64,000 nucleotides of DNA from Roseivirga sp. BDSF3-8 (GCF_041449215.1 NZ_JBGNFV010000001.1:3551001-3615000), one strand, 5' to 3'. Shown: positions 42,275 through 51,284, counted from the first letter of the stretch. Program-made: numbers and translations. The notes: generated from the letters alone by a model not told the origin.

Positions 42275-42964
42275 ATGATCAGGTTACGGAAACTTGACAA
42301 GTATGTGGAATCCCGGTTTCAGCGGACATTCATTCTGAAAGATATCAATTTGGATATCGATCAGGGTGATTTTATGACGATCATGGGACCAAGTGGGGCA
42401 GGTAAGTCCACCTTGCTGAATATAATAGGTTTACTCGATCAGCCCTCTGCCGGCGAATATTACTTTATCAATGATGAGGTGAGCCGTCTGAAAGAAAGAA
42501 AGCGCAGTGATATTCATAAGCATCATATCGGCTTTGTATTTCAGGCATACCATCTGATTGATGAGCTTACGGTGTATGAAAACATTGAGACACCTCTGAT
42601 CTACAAGGGAGTGAAAAGTAAGGAACGGAAAAGCATGGTGGCTGATATGCTGGATCGTTTTAATATCGTTGCCAAAAAGGATCTTTTCCCGGAACAGTTA
42701 AGCGGGGGACAACAACAGGTGGTTGGTGTGGCCCGTGCCATTATCGGACAGCCCAAGCTACTTCTGGCTGATGAACCAACGGGTAATCTGCATTCTGAGC
42801 AAGGGAACATGGTCATGGAGCTGTTTCGTGACCTGAATAAACAGGGAATGACCATCATACAGGTGACTCACTCCGAGCATAATGCCTCCTTCGGTAACCG
42901 TACGATCGAGTTGGTAGATGGGATGCTGACAGAAAACCAAGAGTCAAAAGAAATTCGAGCCTGA
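42275..42964 (+). CDS. MacB/LolD-type ABC transporter ATP-binding protein
   Basis: 229 residues from the ATG at 42275 (MIRLRKLDKYVESRFQRTFI). A longer in-frame start at 42209 would overlap the sigma-54-like promoter and is rejected. Walker A is GPSGAGKSTLLNIIG, the Q-loop VFQAYHLIDELTVYENI, the signature LSGGQQQVVGVARAI, Walker B LLLADEPTGNL and the switch His in TQVTHSEH-like IIQVTHSEHN. In the signature, R after QQQ is replaced by V. It should energise the two permeases upstream. Its own terminator-separated promoter makes it part of a second transcript with the TolC gene 12 bases downstream. Confidence 0.93.
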   Translation: MIRLRKLDKYVESRFQRTFILKDINLDIDQGDFMTIMGPSGAGKSTLLNIIGLLDQPSAGEYYFINDEVSRLKERKRSDIHKHHIGFVFQAYHLIDELTVYENIETPLIYKGVKSKERKSMVADMLDRFNIVAKKDLFPEQLSGGQQQVVGVARAIIGQPKLLLADEPTGNLHSEQGNMVMELFRDLNKQGMTIIQVTHSEHNASFGNRTIELVDGMLTENQESKEIRA

Positions 42965-42975
42965 AACAAATTATC

Positions 42976-44295
42976 ATGAAATCAATCTATTTTACCCTAG
43001 CCATTATTCTTTTCACTGCATTTACTACCACAGCGCAGGAGAAGATTTTGTCTTATGATGAGGCCATTGATATGGCTATGAACCAGAACCTCACACTTAA
43101 GAGGGAAAGAAATAATTTGATACTGAGCCGCGCTGAACAACGACAGGCCTACCTGGATCTGATTCCTGACGTAAACGGAAGTGTGAGTGGGAGCCGTTTT
43201 AATGGTAACCAGTTTATCCAGGAGATAGACTTGCTGGTAAACCAAACGGTGTGGAATGCCGGTGCCAGAGTAGGAGCAGAGGCTACTCTGTTTAACGGAA
43301 TGCGCCAGTTAAATTCTATTCACAGAGGTAATACTCTAAGACGAGCACAGGATGAACTGGTAGAATGGACGGCGCAGGATGTGATATACAATGTGTCTAT
43401 TCAGTATATGCAGGTATTACTTGATAAGCAGCTTCTTGTGATTGCCAAAGAAAACCTGGAGGCTCAAAAGAACCAGGCGGAGAGGATAAAGGGACTGGTA
43501 GAAGCGGGCGCGAGACCAATAGTGGATCAATATAACCAGGAAGCAGAGGTTGGACGTGTGCAGGTTGAGGTAGTGCGCGGAGAAGCTCAACTGGAGAATG
43601 ACAAGGCCATATTGGGGCAGCTCCTTATGCTGAATCCCTCTGTGGAGTTTGACGTGGTTAATCCGGAAATGCCGGTCAATATTACTCTGTATGAGAATAC
43701 CACCATAGACGAATTGTACGAAATGGCCCTGGCTAACAGGAGTGACCTGAAAAACCTTGCTCTATTAGAGGAAGGAGCGAGGTATCAGGCTAAGATCGCA
43801 AAAGGTAGCCTGTACCCTAGCCTTTTCCTTGGCTGGGCAGCCCAGACGTCTTATACGGACGCTTCTCCTATTGGCTGGGAAGATCAGCTTAAAGAAAACA
43901 ACCTTCAGAACCAGGCATATCTGAGCTTATCGATTCCTGTTTTTAACGGATGGAGGGCACGTACTGATGTTGCGAGGGCCAGGGTTCAGCAGGAAAATAC
44001 GATGATAGACTATCAGCTTCAGAAAAGACAGGTGTTTACGGATCTACAGCAGACATATCTGGACTATGCTGAGGCTCTCGCTACCTTTAATCTTAGCGAG
44101 CAGCGTGTAATTGCTACTCAGTTAGCTTTTGATGCGCAGCAGGAACGTTATAAGCTTGGAACGGCGACTTATGTGGAATTTACAGAAGCAAACCGGGCGC
44201 TTGCAGAGGCGAAAGCTAATCTTGCCCAGGCTGAAATTACGTTGCGCTTTCAGGAAATTGTACTTGATTACCAAACGGGAAATCTTGCAAACTAA
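42976..44295 (+). CDS. TolC-family outer membrane efflux protein
   Basis: 439 residues, signal peptide MKSIYFTLAIILFTAFTTTA with cleavage near AQEKI. Two repeated halves of long coiled-coil helices (ILSYDEAIDMAMNQNLTLKR at the start, FQLVEAGARPIVDQYNQEAE-like GLVEAGARPIVDQYNQEAEV in the middle, YKLGTATYVEFTEANRALAE near the end) fit the TolC trimer barrel and tunnel. It should give the exporter an outer-membrane exit. No HlyD-type adaptor is encoded next to it. It is followed by a terminator. Confidence 0.94.
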   Translation: MKSIYFTLAIILFTAFTTTAQEKILSYDEAIDMAMNQNLTLKRERNNLILSRAEQRQAYLDLIPDVNGSVSGSRFNGNQFIQEIDLLVNQTVWNAGARVGAEATLFNGMRQLNSIHRGNTLRRAQDELVEWTAQDVIYNVSIQYMQVLLDKQLLVIAKENLEAQKNQAERIKGLVEAGARPIVDQYNQEAEVGRVQVEVVRGEAQLENDKAILGQLLMLNPSVEFDVVNPEMPVNITLYENTTIDELYEMALANRSDLKNLALLEEGARYQAKIAKGSLYPSLFLGWAAQTSYTDASPIGWEDQLKENNLQNQAYLSLSIPVFNGWRARTDVARARVQQENTMIDYQLQKRQVFTDLQQTYLDYAEALATFNLSEQRVIATQLAFDAQQERYKLGTATYVEFTEANRALAEAKANLAQAEITLRFQEIVLDYQTGNLAN

Positions 44296-44323
44296 TATCA
44301 CTTGAACCACTAAACCACGTACG

Positions 44324-44358
44324 AAAAATCCCCGCCGGCCTTGCCGGACGGGGATTTT
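44324..44358 (+). terminator. intrinsic terminator after the TolC gene
   Basis: A long GC-rich stem (AAAAATCCCCG ... CGGGGATTTTT, with an inner CCGGC / GCCGG) followed by TG and four T. Confidence 0.9.
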
Positions 44359-44384
44359 TGTTTTGATGACCGGATCAAAGAGAC

Positions 44385-44662
44385 TGTATACGCACCCTAT
44401 GTGAGTATAAAGAGGTGAAAGTTGAGGAGTTGAATATACAGCCGGACCACCGCTGTTTGGTTTGCAGTCTCACATTGAAGGTAAGTATATCAGATTTCAA
44501 GGGGATATTGAAGGGCAAGACAGCTATTATGGTGTGTAAGAATTAAAAGAGTTTACGATGAAAGCCCTATTGGGACAATCATTTGGGGTGTCGCGGCTAT
44601 TTGAAGAAGGGGGTATGGTACCGGTATTAATAACTCACTATCCCCTTTTTGGGTGGTTTATT
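44385..44662 (+). pseudogene. decayed IS200-type tnpA remnant
   Basis: Translation of one frame gives VKVEELNIQPDH, then RCLVC where the intact TnpA has VHLVC, then SISDFKGILKGKTAIM, a stop, and (in pieces) KSLR and KPYW. This is clearly TnpA-like but diverged from the two intact copies, with the HUH His mutated, stops and small deletions. The left third and left end are missing. The right end, with a C/G hairpin and TTTATT at 44657-44662, is still visible. Confidence 0.8.
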
Positions 44663-44673
44663 TGAGGTAAGGA

Positions 44674-45519
44674 TCAGCTACCTGAAGGCATAGGGTCTTC
44701 TTTGGCATTGTCTGGTTTACTAAACAGGCTGTCTGCGGGGTCTGTAAATGCCAGATTCTCGAGAATTACATAGCCAATGGAGTCCCCATGAAGCCCTTTC
44801 TCTTCAGACCAGTTGTAAAAAGTCCATTCAGTTGATAGCATCGTCCCTTCCACTTCTTCGTAATTGTCGTATACTATAATGTGTGGCTCTTCATTAGCTT
44901 TCTCCAAAGGTGTTGCATAGGTGACCACATATGCCATAGCCTTAAGTTTATCGCTTTCAGGGTCTTTATAAATCACATACCAGTCGTCGGGAGAGTCACC
45001 GATACCCTTCTTAAAGGTGAGTTTATGACGATTATATTCCTGCCCCATTAATTCTTCTTCCTCCATTTCCTGCCATAATGTGCCGGGGTCGCGGAATTTC
45101 ATGGGTGCGGCGAGGAAATAGGGCCAGGTGCGAAGGTGAAAGCGTGCACCGCTGAAGGAGGATGTATCGGGGCTGACCCATGCTTTTTGACCATCCCATA
45201 CCAGGCGGGTGCCATCCTCCAGTTCTATGCGGACCCGGCCTACACTCGTCTCAGCCACCATACTACCATTCAGACGCTCATTCCCACTAAATACGACACG
45301 AATATCTGCTTTAATGGCTTTTTTATTCTTCCATCTCTCTAGTCCATGCGCTGTGCCTATAGCATTCGCAAAAGCGGCTTTGTTGGATTTGGATGTGTCT
45401 GGTGATACGGCCTCTTCAGGGGTAGTGTGCGAGGGTGCCTGGTTTTCAGAAGAACTTCTTTCACATGCCATTGTCAGGCATAGGATATACAATAGGAGTA
45501 TGTGCCGTAGAGTACTCAT
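44674..45519 (-). CDS. hypothetical lipoprotein with LolA-like or DUF6503-like body
   Basis: 281 residues. Signal helix MSTLRHILLLYILCLTMACE, with the lipobox Cys in LTMAC. A Ser/Pro-rich linker precedes a beta-rich domain (about 60-265) with alternating strands (VRIELEDGTRLVWDGQKAWV, WYVIYKDPESDKLKAMAYVV). The order of strands, with a small-molecule-like pocket, recalls LolA/LolB-type lipoproteins, and many Bacteroidota proteins of this shape are catalogued only as DUFs. I cannot name the function. Its 3' end abuts the decayed IS. Confidence 0.7.
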   Translation of the reverse strand: MSTLRHILLLYILCLTMACERSSSENQAPSHTTPEEAVSPDTSKSNKAAFANAIGTAHGLERWKNKKAIKADIRVVFSGNERLNGSMVAETSVGRVRIELEDGTRLVWDGQKAWVSPDTSSFSGARFHLRTWPYFLAAPMKFRDPGTLWQEMEEEELMGQEYNRHKLTFKKGIGDSPDDWYVIYKDPESDKLKAMAYVVTYATPLEKANEEPHIIVYDNYEEVEGTMLSTEWTFYNWSEEKGLHGDSIGYVILENLAFTDPADSLFSKPDNAKEDPMPSGS

Positions 45520-45684
45520 ATATGAATAATAGTGGTGTTAAAAGATGCGTGTAAATATGAACGTTATTATCTGTATTCTGTTAGTTAAGTTACAGCTAAT
45601 GACCTTTATGTCGTTAGGCAGTCACCTGGCTCCGCAGTATCCTATCTTTTCACTGCCGGAATTTCAATTAAGCTTTAAATTTGC

Positions 45685-45692
45685 TATTTTTG
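45685..45692 (+). promoter_or_regulatory. -7 element (TATTTTTG) upstream of rpsA
   Basis: TATTTTTG fits TAnnTTTG and would give an rpsA leader of about 105 bases. A 65-residue open frame in this leader region is considered spurious. Confidence 0.5.
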
Positions 45693-45804
45693 CGCTCCTC
45701 TTGGAAAATGTCTTTTTTTCAGGGGGTATATATTTATTTTAAATCAAATCCCCGGTTTAATGCCCTGGAAACCGGCGGTGTACAAAAGGGCTTTATTATT
45801 TCTT

Positions 45805-47805
45805 ATGGCTAATTCTCAGCAAGAGCAAGAATTCAATTGGGATGATCTCGAATCGAAAGGTTTCGGCGAGGGCTATTCCAAGGAAGATCGTCAGAAAATG
45901 GCGGAAATGTATGACGACACCCTCACTCAGGTTAATGAAAACGAAGTGGTGGAGGGTACCGTTGTAGGGATTAACAGCCGCGATGTAATTCTTAACATCG
46001 GGTTCAAATCCGACGGTTTGGTTTCTGCCTCCGAATTCCGTGACACACCTGATCTTAAGATCGGTGACACTGTAGAAGTTTATGTAGAAGAGCAGGAAAA
46101 CTCTCTCGGACAGCTTGTGCTATCTCGCCGCAAGGCTAAGATCGTTAAGGCATGGGAGAAAATCACTAGCGCTCTGGAAAACGACGAGGTTATCGAAGGT
46201 ACTGTTAAACGCCGTACTAAAGGTGGTCTTATCGTTGACATTTACGGTGTGGAAGCATTCCTTCCTGGTTCACAGATCGACGTAAAGCCTATACGCGACT
46301 TCGATCAGTATGTGGGCAAGAAGATGGAAGTGAAAGTTGTGAAGATCAACTACGCCAACGACAACGTAGTAGTATCTCACAAAGTCCTAATCGAGAAAGA
46401 CCTCGAAAAGCAGAAAGCCGAAATCCTCAACAACCTGGAAAGAGGCCAGGTACTGGAGGGCGTTATCAAGAACATGACGAACTTCGGTGTGTTCATCGAC
46501 CTTGGTGGCGTGGACGGTCTGCTTCACATTACAGATATTTCATGGGGACGTATCAATCATCCCGAAGAAGTGCTTAACCTCGATCAGAAAGTCAACATTG
46601 TTGTGCTTGACTTTGATGACGACAAGAAGCGTATCTCTCTGGGCATGAAGCAGCTTACTCCTCATCCTTGGGATTCACTTGGTGAAGAGATGCAAGTTGG
46701 TTCCAAAGTGAAAGGACGTATCGTGAACGTTGCCGATTACGGTGCATTCCTCGAGATCATGCCAGGCGTGGAAGGACTTATTCACGTAAGCGAAATGAGC
46801 TGGTCTCAGCACCTCAGAAATCCTCAGGATTTCATCAGCATCGGAGACGAGCTGGAGGCTGTTGTTCTTACTCTGGATCGCGATGATCGTAAGATGTCTC
46901 TGGGTATCAAGCAGCTTACTGAAGATCCCTGGACTAAAGAGGACGTGCTTACTAAATATGCTGTTGGTACACGCCACACAGGTATTGTACGTAATCTTAC
47001 TAACTTCGGCCTGTTCATCGAGCTTGAAGAAGGTATCGACGGCCTGGTACACGTATCAGACCTAAGCTGGACTAAGAAGATCAAGCACCCTAGTGAATTC
47101 ACTAAAGTAGGTGAAGAGCTGGAAGTACAGGTACTTGAGCTTGACGTTGATAATCGTCGTCTGGCCCTTGGTCACAAGCAGCTTGAGGAGAACCCTTGGG
47201 ACACATTCGAGTCAGTATTCCCTGTTGGTTCAGTACACAAGGCTACTGTTCTTGGACGCAATGATAAAGGGGCTACGCTTGAGCTTCCTTATGGTATTGA
47301 AGGATTCGCTCCTGCTAAAACTCTCAGCAAAGAGGACGGTGGCAACATCGAAGCTGGCGAGACTCTTGATTTCCGTGTAATTGAGTTCTCTAAAGACGAT
47401 CGTCGTATTGTACTGTCTCACTCGGCTGTATACAACGAGGATGAAGTAGTGAAGCCTTCTGCGAAGAAGAAAGCTTCCGGTGGCAGCAAGAAAAAAGGCA
47501 AAGGTGGAGACAAGGCAGCCGAAGGCGAGAAGTCTACACTTGGTGACCTTACTGCTCTTGCTCAGCTTAAAGAGCAAATGCAGGGCGGCGGAAGCAGCAA
47601 GCCTGAAGCTCAGGAATCCGGTACTACTCCCGAGGCTGACAAAACCGAAAAGGTGAAGTCAGAAGCTCGTGACATGGACAAGGACCAGATAGAAGCGGAA
47701 GCTAAAACTGAAGAAGCCTCTACTACTCAGGACGTTGAAACTGCAAAGGAAAACGTAGAGAAGGCTGAGGACAAAACAGAAGACGATTCAGAGGATAAAA
47801 AGTAA
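45805..47805 (+). CDS. rpsA: 30S ribosomal protein S1
   Basis: 666 residues from the ATG at 45805 (MANSQQEQEFNWDDLESKGF); a 15-residue upstream extension is unlikely. It has six S1 RNA-binding domains. Domains three to five show the clearest repeats (GVIKNMTNFGVFIDLGGVDG, GRIVNVADYGAFLEIMPGVE, GIVRNLTNFGLFIELEEGID), each followed by LLHITDISW, LIHVSEMSW and LVHVSDLSW. The C-terminal about 110 residues are low-complexity Lys/Glu/Ala-rich (AKKKASGGSKKKGKGGDKAA), longer than in E. coli. S1 holds mRNA on the 30S subunit, important here since Shine-Dalgarno sequences are weak. It ends in a perfect terminator. Confidence 0.97.
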   Translation: MANSQQEQEFNWDDLESKGFGEGYSKEDRQKMAEMYDDTLTQVNENEVVEGTVVGINSRDVILNIGFKSDGLVSASEFRDTPDLKIGDTVEVYVEEQENSLGQLVLSRRKAKIVKAWEKITSALENDEVIEGTVKRRTKGGLIVDIYGVEAFLPGSQIDVKPIRDFDQYVGKKMEVKVVKINYANDNVVVSHKVLIEKDLEKQKAEILNNLERGQVLEGVIKNMTNFGVFIDLGGVDGLLHITDISWGRINHPEEVLNLDQKVNIVVLDFDDDKKRISLGMKQLTPHPWDSLGEEMQVGSKVKGRIVNVADYGAFLEIMPGVEGLIHVSEMSWSQHLRNPQDFISIGDELEAVVLTLDRDDRKMSLGIKQLTEDPWTKEDVLTKYAVGTRHTGIVRNLTNFGLFIELEEGIDGLVHVSDLSWTKKIKHPSEFTKVGEELEVQVLELDVDNRRLALGHKQLEENPWDTFESVFPVGSVHKATVLGRNDKGATLELPYGIEGFAPAKTLSKEDGGNIEAGETLDFRVIEFSKDDRRIVLSHSAVYNEDEVVKPSAKKKASGGSKKKGKGGDKAAEGEKSTLGDLTALAQLKEQMQGGGSSKPEAQESGTTPEADKTEKVKSEARDMDKDQIEAEAKTEEASTTQDVETAKENVEKAEDKTEDDSEDKK

Positions 47806-47828
47806 TCTTCTGATAGACTGATATTTGC

Positions 47829-47853
47829 AAAAAGGCGCCTGAGGCGCCTTTTT
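47829..47853 (+). terminator. intrinsic terminator after rpsA
   Basis: AAAAAGGCGCC / GGCGCCTTTTT (47829-47839 with 47843-47853), three-base loop. Confidence 0.92.
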
Positions 47854-47901
47854 GTTTTCTGCACTGAGTTGAAAATTATTCTGAAAAATTATCCTGCAGG
47901 A

Positions 47902-47933
47902 TTTGATGGGAAGGGCATAAATACATACATTTG
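47902..47933 (+). promoter_or_regulatory. promoter of tRNA-Cys
   Basis: TTTG at 47902-47905, a 20-base spacer, TACATTTG at 47926-47933; close to consensus. Confidence 0.75.
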
Positions 47934-47952
47934 CAATCCCCTACAGAAAAAG

Positions 47953-48023
47953 GGTCGTGTGGCCGAGTGGCTAGGCAGAGCTCTGCAAAAGCTCGTACAG
48001 CGGTTCGAATCCGCTCGCGACCT
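47953..48023 (+). tRNA. tRNA-Cys (anticodon GCA)
   Basis: All arms fold. Acceptor GGTCGTG pairs with CGCGACC, D-stem GCC/GGC, anticodon stem GAGCT/AGCTC around the loop CTGCAAA (anticodon GCA), T-arm AGCGG-TTCGAAT-CCGCT. The discriminator base is T, as normal for tRNA-Cys. CCA is not encoded. Confidence 0.97.
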
Positions 48024-48026
48024 CTG

Positions 48027-48056
48027 AAAAGCCCGGTTTTTACCGGGCTTTTTTCA
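48027..48056 (+). terminator. terminator after tRNA-Cys
   Basis: AAAAGCCCGGT (48027-48037) with ACCGGGCTTTT (48042-48052) and further T. The A run makes it work for the convergent minus gene as well. Confidence 0.9.
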
Positions 48057-48069
48057 TTTCTACGCTTTG

Positions 48070-49626
48070 TTATCGTTTTTTTACCCCGAGTACGCCCAGT
48101 AGTCCCCTGGCGAGTTCCCGCATAACGGTTCTGCCTAGTTGCCTTACCATTGTATTTTTGCTCAGGCTTTCCATCCAATTAGATTCTGACCGGCTACTTC
48201 TTTTTCCTCCGTTATGGGGCTGTCGGGCATCCTGCCATTGCTGATCCATTTTTTCCTTGTGTGCCTCAGCCGCAGCAACTTCCAGCTTCTTTTTCAGGAT
48301 TTCGTGAGCGCTTTCTCTGTCAATGTCTTTTTCATATTTTACAAGCAGCTTGCTTTGCCCTTCTATTTCCTTCACTTCACCCGGAGAAAGGGCATCCATA
48401 CGGCTTGCCGGGGCGCGAAGCATGGTTGCGGCCAGGGGAGAAGGTCTGCCTTTTTCGTCGAGGGCTGTTACCAGTGCCTCTCCAATGCCCATGCTTGTAA
48501 GGAGGGTAGCGGTGTCATAATGATCGGAAAGGGGAAAGTTCTCTGCTGATTTTTTTATGGATTTACGGTCTTTTGCTGTAAAGGCCCTGAGGGCATGTTG
48601 TACCTTAAGGCCTAACTGTCCCAGTACTTCGTCGGGGATGTCATCGGGGCTTTGTGTACAGAAGAATATACCTACTCCCTTGGATCTGATAAGCTTGATG
48701 ATGGACTGAAGTTGCTGCAATAGTGCTTTACTGCTTTCGGAAAAGACCAAATGAGCTTCATCAATGAAAAGACATAGCTTTGGTTTATCAAGGTCGCCCT
48801 CCTCAGGAAAGGTACTGTACACTTCGGCAAACAGGCTAAGCATAAAGGTAGAGAAGAGCTTGGGCCTGTCCTGCAGGTCTGTCAGCCGCAGTACATTGAT
48901 AACGCCCATGCCTTCCGGGTTTTTCCGGCACAGGTCTTCCGGATCAAATGAAGGCTCACCGAAGAACCGATCTGCCTTTTGCTGCTCCAGTTCTATAATT
49001 TTTCTTAGAATGGCAGATGCAGTGGATGCGGCTATACGGCCATATTCTTTTTTGAAATCTTCATTGCCATTATGTGTTATGTATTTCAAAACTTCCTTTA
49101 CATCGTCGAGATCAATTAAAGGCCACTGATTATCATCACAGTATTTAAATAGTAGGGCCATGACTCCGGACTGTGTATCATTCAGGTCCAGTATTTTACT
49201 GAATAGTATGGGGCCAAACTCTGAAACTGTAGCTCTGAGCCGGATACCTGGTTCTTCTGAAAGAGAGAGGAACTCTACCGGGTAGGCGGTGGGGGTAAAG
49301 GTTAGGCCGAGCTTACTATTCCGTCCCTCCAGTTTTGGGTTGGGTTCAGCAGCCTTGGCCAGCCCGCTCAGGTCCCCCTTAAGGTCCATTAGCAAAGAGG
49401 GGACACCGGCACGACTAAGCTGTTCTGCAATGACTTGAAGGGTTTTGGTCTTTCCGGTTCCGGTAGCACCGGCAATTAGTCCATGACGGTTCATTGTTTT
49501 TAGAGCAAGGTGAATTTGCGTGTCTTCCAATGGCTGGCTATCGTAAAGGGCCGCGCCTAATACAATGGTTTCTCCCTTGTGTGCATAGCCGGAAGATATT
49601 TCCTGTTTGAAAGTTTCCTGAGACAT
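48070..49626 (-). CDS. HerA-like ATPase, YjgR/DUF853 family
   Basis: 518 residues, normal for YjgR-type proteins. Walker A GATGTGKTKTLQVIAEQL (about residues 52-69), then LLMDLKGDLSGL, Walker B KLCLFIDEAHLVFSES, and the conserved GVGIFFCTQSPDDIPDEVLGQLG. These fit the HerA/FtsK-like superfamily of ring-shaped DNA-related ATPases. The precise role of this family is not known. The C-terminal about 100 residues are charged and helical. It is transcribed opposite to the tRNA and shares the terminator region. Confidence 0.88.
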   Translation of the reverse strand: MSQETFKQEISSGYAHKGETIVLGAALYDSQPLEDTQIHLALKTMNRHGLIAGATGTGKTKTLQVIAEQLSRAGVPSLLMDLKGDLSGLAKAAEPNPKLEGRNSKLGLTFTPTAYPVEFLSLSEEPGIRLRATVSEFGPILFSKILDLNDTQSGVMALLFKYCDDNQWPLIDLDDVKEVLKYITHNGNEDFKKEYGRIAASTASAILRKIIELEQQKADRFFGEPSFDPEDLCRKNPEGMGVINVLRLTDLQDRPKLFSTFMLSLFAEVYSTFPEEGDLDKPKLCLFIDEAHLVFSESSKALLQQLQSIIKLIRSKGVGIFFCTQSPDDIPDEVLGQLGLKVQHALRAFTAKDRKSIKKSAENFPLSDHYDTATLLTSMGIGEALVTALDEKGRPSPLAATMLRAPASRMDALSPGEVKEIEGQSKLLVKYEKDIDRESAHEILKKKLEVAAAEAHKEKMDQQWQDARQPHNGGKRSSRSESNWMESLSKNTMVRQLGRTVMRELARGLLGVLGVKKR

Positions 49627-49646
49627 GAGGCCTTAATGTGGTGTAT

Positions 49647-49670
49647 AAAAAAAGGAGGCCTTTGCCTCCT
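49647..49670 (-). terminator. terminator after the DUF4332 gene
   Basis: AGGAGGC-CTTT-GCCTCCT (49653-49670); on the minus strand it is followed by seven T. Confidence 0.85.
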
Positions 49671-49694
49671 CTGTTGCTTTATAGAGGGCTGTTT

Positions 49695-50099
49695 TTAGTG
49701 ACTCACCATTGGTTCAAGCTCCTTTGCATGGTTTACAAAGCCTTGCACCTGTGATTCTGAAGGTATTTGGCGAACTAGTTTCTTTTGCTCATTAACCTCT
49801 GCCATTTTTTTGTGAAGATTGGCTGCTACCCGGTTACGCAGTTCTTTCACTGTGTCTACCCCGGCAGCCTCCAGCAATTCGGATATCTCCTCGCCTACGC
49901 CTTTTATTCTGAATAAATCTGCCATGTTAACAAACTTGAGGATTCTCTTCTCCTCAATACCGGTTTCTTCGGCTAGTTTTTTTCTTCCGGGCTTAGTACC
50001 TCCGGCCTTGAGAAGACCTTCCGTAGTTTTTATACCGGCCGCATTCAGCTTTTCAGTCAGGGCGGGTCCGATGCCCTCTATACTACTTATTGAAGCCAT
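49695..50099 (-). CDS. DUF4332-like helix-hairpin-helix protein
   Basis: 134 residues from the ATG at 50099 (MASISSIEGIGPALTEKLNA). The longer frame with a hydrophobic tail starts within the spacer and is not used. Two helix-hairpin-helix-like repeats (SSIEGIGPALTEKLNAAGIK, FRIKGVGEEISELLEAAGVD) resemble DUF4332 and the DNA-binding HhH of topoisomerase/RuvA-type proteins. It follows a DUF937-like gene by 28 bases, so it is the second of two genes. Its function is unknown. Confidence 0.7.
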   Translation of the reverse strand: MASISSIEGIGPALTEKLNAAGIKTTEGLLKAGGTKPGRKKLAEETGIEEKRILKFVNMADLFRIKGVGEEISELLEAAGVDTVKELRNRVAANLHKKMAEVNEQKKLVRQIPSESQVQGFVNHAKELEPMVSH

Positions 50100-50127
50100 A
50101 AAGATTATTATAAGATTGATAACTAGA

Positions 50128-50586
50128 TTACTTTCCGAATAAGCCACCGAGCATATTGCCGGCATTGCCTTTTAAGGCAGAGAAGATAGCCTCTGAGCCC
50201 ATTCCTTTAAAGATTTCCATAAGGCCATCAGCCCCTGACTTGTCAGACTGCTGAAATTTGGCGCTAATGGTATTGATGAGAGTGGGAACGACTGTCTTGC
50301 TTATGGTAGCGGCCATGCTGTCAGGAAGGTTTAGATATGAGACGAGTTTGTTAGCTAACAAATTGCCTATTTTCTTTACGATAGGGTTATTAGCCATATC
50401 CGATTTACCTCCGAACAAGCTTAAGAGGCCGTCAAGGTTACCCCCGCTTGCTTCAACTTTTACAACTTCCTGTACGGATTTGCCGGCAAGCTCCACTGCT
50501 TTGTCCCGCTGACTTTGGTTTAGCCCCTGTTCACTTAGTTTGTCTCCAATAGATTCTTTTACCTGGGTTAAGATTTGATCCAGCAT
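50128..50586 (-). CDS. DUF937/YidB-like small protein
   Basis: 152 residues, no signal peptide, Gly-rich loops (EASGGNLDGLLSLFGGKSDM at 45-65, GNAGNMLGGLFGK at the end) and amphipathic helices. The layout recalls the DUF937 (YidB) family, but I have no strong motif. It is the first gene of a pair with the DUF4332-like gene. Confidence 0.5.
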   Translation of the reverse strand: MLDQILTQVKESIGDKLSEQGLNQSQRDKAVELAGKSVQEVVKVEASGGNLDGLLSLFGGKSDMANNPIVKKIGNLLANKLVSYLNLPDSMAATISKTVVPTLINTISAKFQQSDKSGADGLMEIFKGMGSEAIFSALKGNAGNMLGGLFGK

Positions 50587-50803
50587 GACTTGGTAGGTTT
50601 AATGGTTGTTACGCGCTAATTAATTTATAAAAAAAATCAAAACACATCATTAACCTTACGTAATTATTACATCCTAATGGAAGGTAAGTGCACTGACTAA
50701 GTGGCAGCCCCTATGGGGCTTAGGGTGTCTAAATGGCAGTTTGTTATATATATTTAGCTGTAAATCAGATCATTGAAATTTTTGGTATGTACTTTGCTTT
50801 TAT

Positions 50804-51253
50804 ATGTTCGATATGAATAGAGAAGCGAATATGAACATACTTTCAAATAAAGATATACTTAGTCAGATTGCCGATTTCACTGATTTCTCGAACACTATAG
50901 GCGGTGGTCGTGTAGGTGTGAAATTTCAGGTGACGGAATACGATGAGTACAAGCATATCGAAGTTAAGGCTCCCTCTGTGTCTGCTGAAAATATGAAGGT
51001 GAATATTGAGGACGGAGCATTAATTATTGCGGCTACGCTTTCATTTAATAGAGAAGGTGAGGAAAACGGTGAGTTTTTCACAAAGGAGGCTAAGGTGCCG
51101 TACTTTTTTCGGGTAATTCCTTTAGATCAAAATATTGATACCGGTGATATCCAGGCTGTACATGAAGGAGATACACTCCATATAAAGCTTACTTACAAAA
51201 ACGAAAAGAGGAAAACCTGGAGAAGCATACCTATTAGAAAGCTTGATGCTTAA
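50804..51253 (+). CDS. small heat-shock protein, Hsp20/alpha-crystallin-like
   Basis: 149 residues (start at 50804, or 50813 or 50831 by later ATGs). The central beta domain (VGVKFQVTEYDEYKHIEVKA, NMKVNIEDGALIIAATLSFN) and the C-terminal TLHIKLTYKNEKRK fit the alpha-crystallin domain. The usual GVL motif is weakly matched (DTLHIKL). It would hold unfolding proteins in the cytoplasm. It has no near neighbour on its strand apart from the gene at 51353, and is followed by a terminator. Confidence 0.65.
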   Translation: MFDMNREANMNILSNKDILSQIADFTDFSNTIGGGRVGVKFQVTEYDEYKHIEVKAPSVSAENMKVNIEDGALIIAATLSFNREGEENGEFFTKEAKVPYFFRVIPLDQNIDTGDIQAVHEGDTLHIKLTYKNEKRKTWRSIPIRKLDA

Positions 51254-51284
51254 CATGCTATATAAGTCCGGAATTTAATTTTAG

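Noticed and set aside
45545-45742. 65-residue frame upstream of rpsA
   Set aside because: Hydrophobic chance frame over the rpsA promoter and leader.
50706-50720. AGCCCC-TAT-GGGGCT hairpin as a terminator
   Set aside because: No T run follows and neither flanking gene ends near it on that strand.
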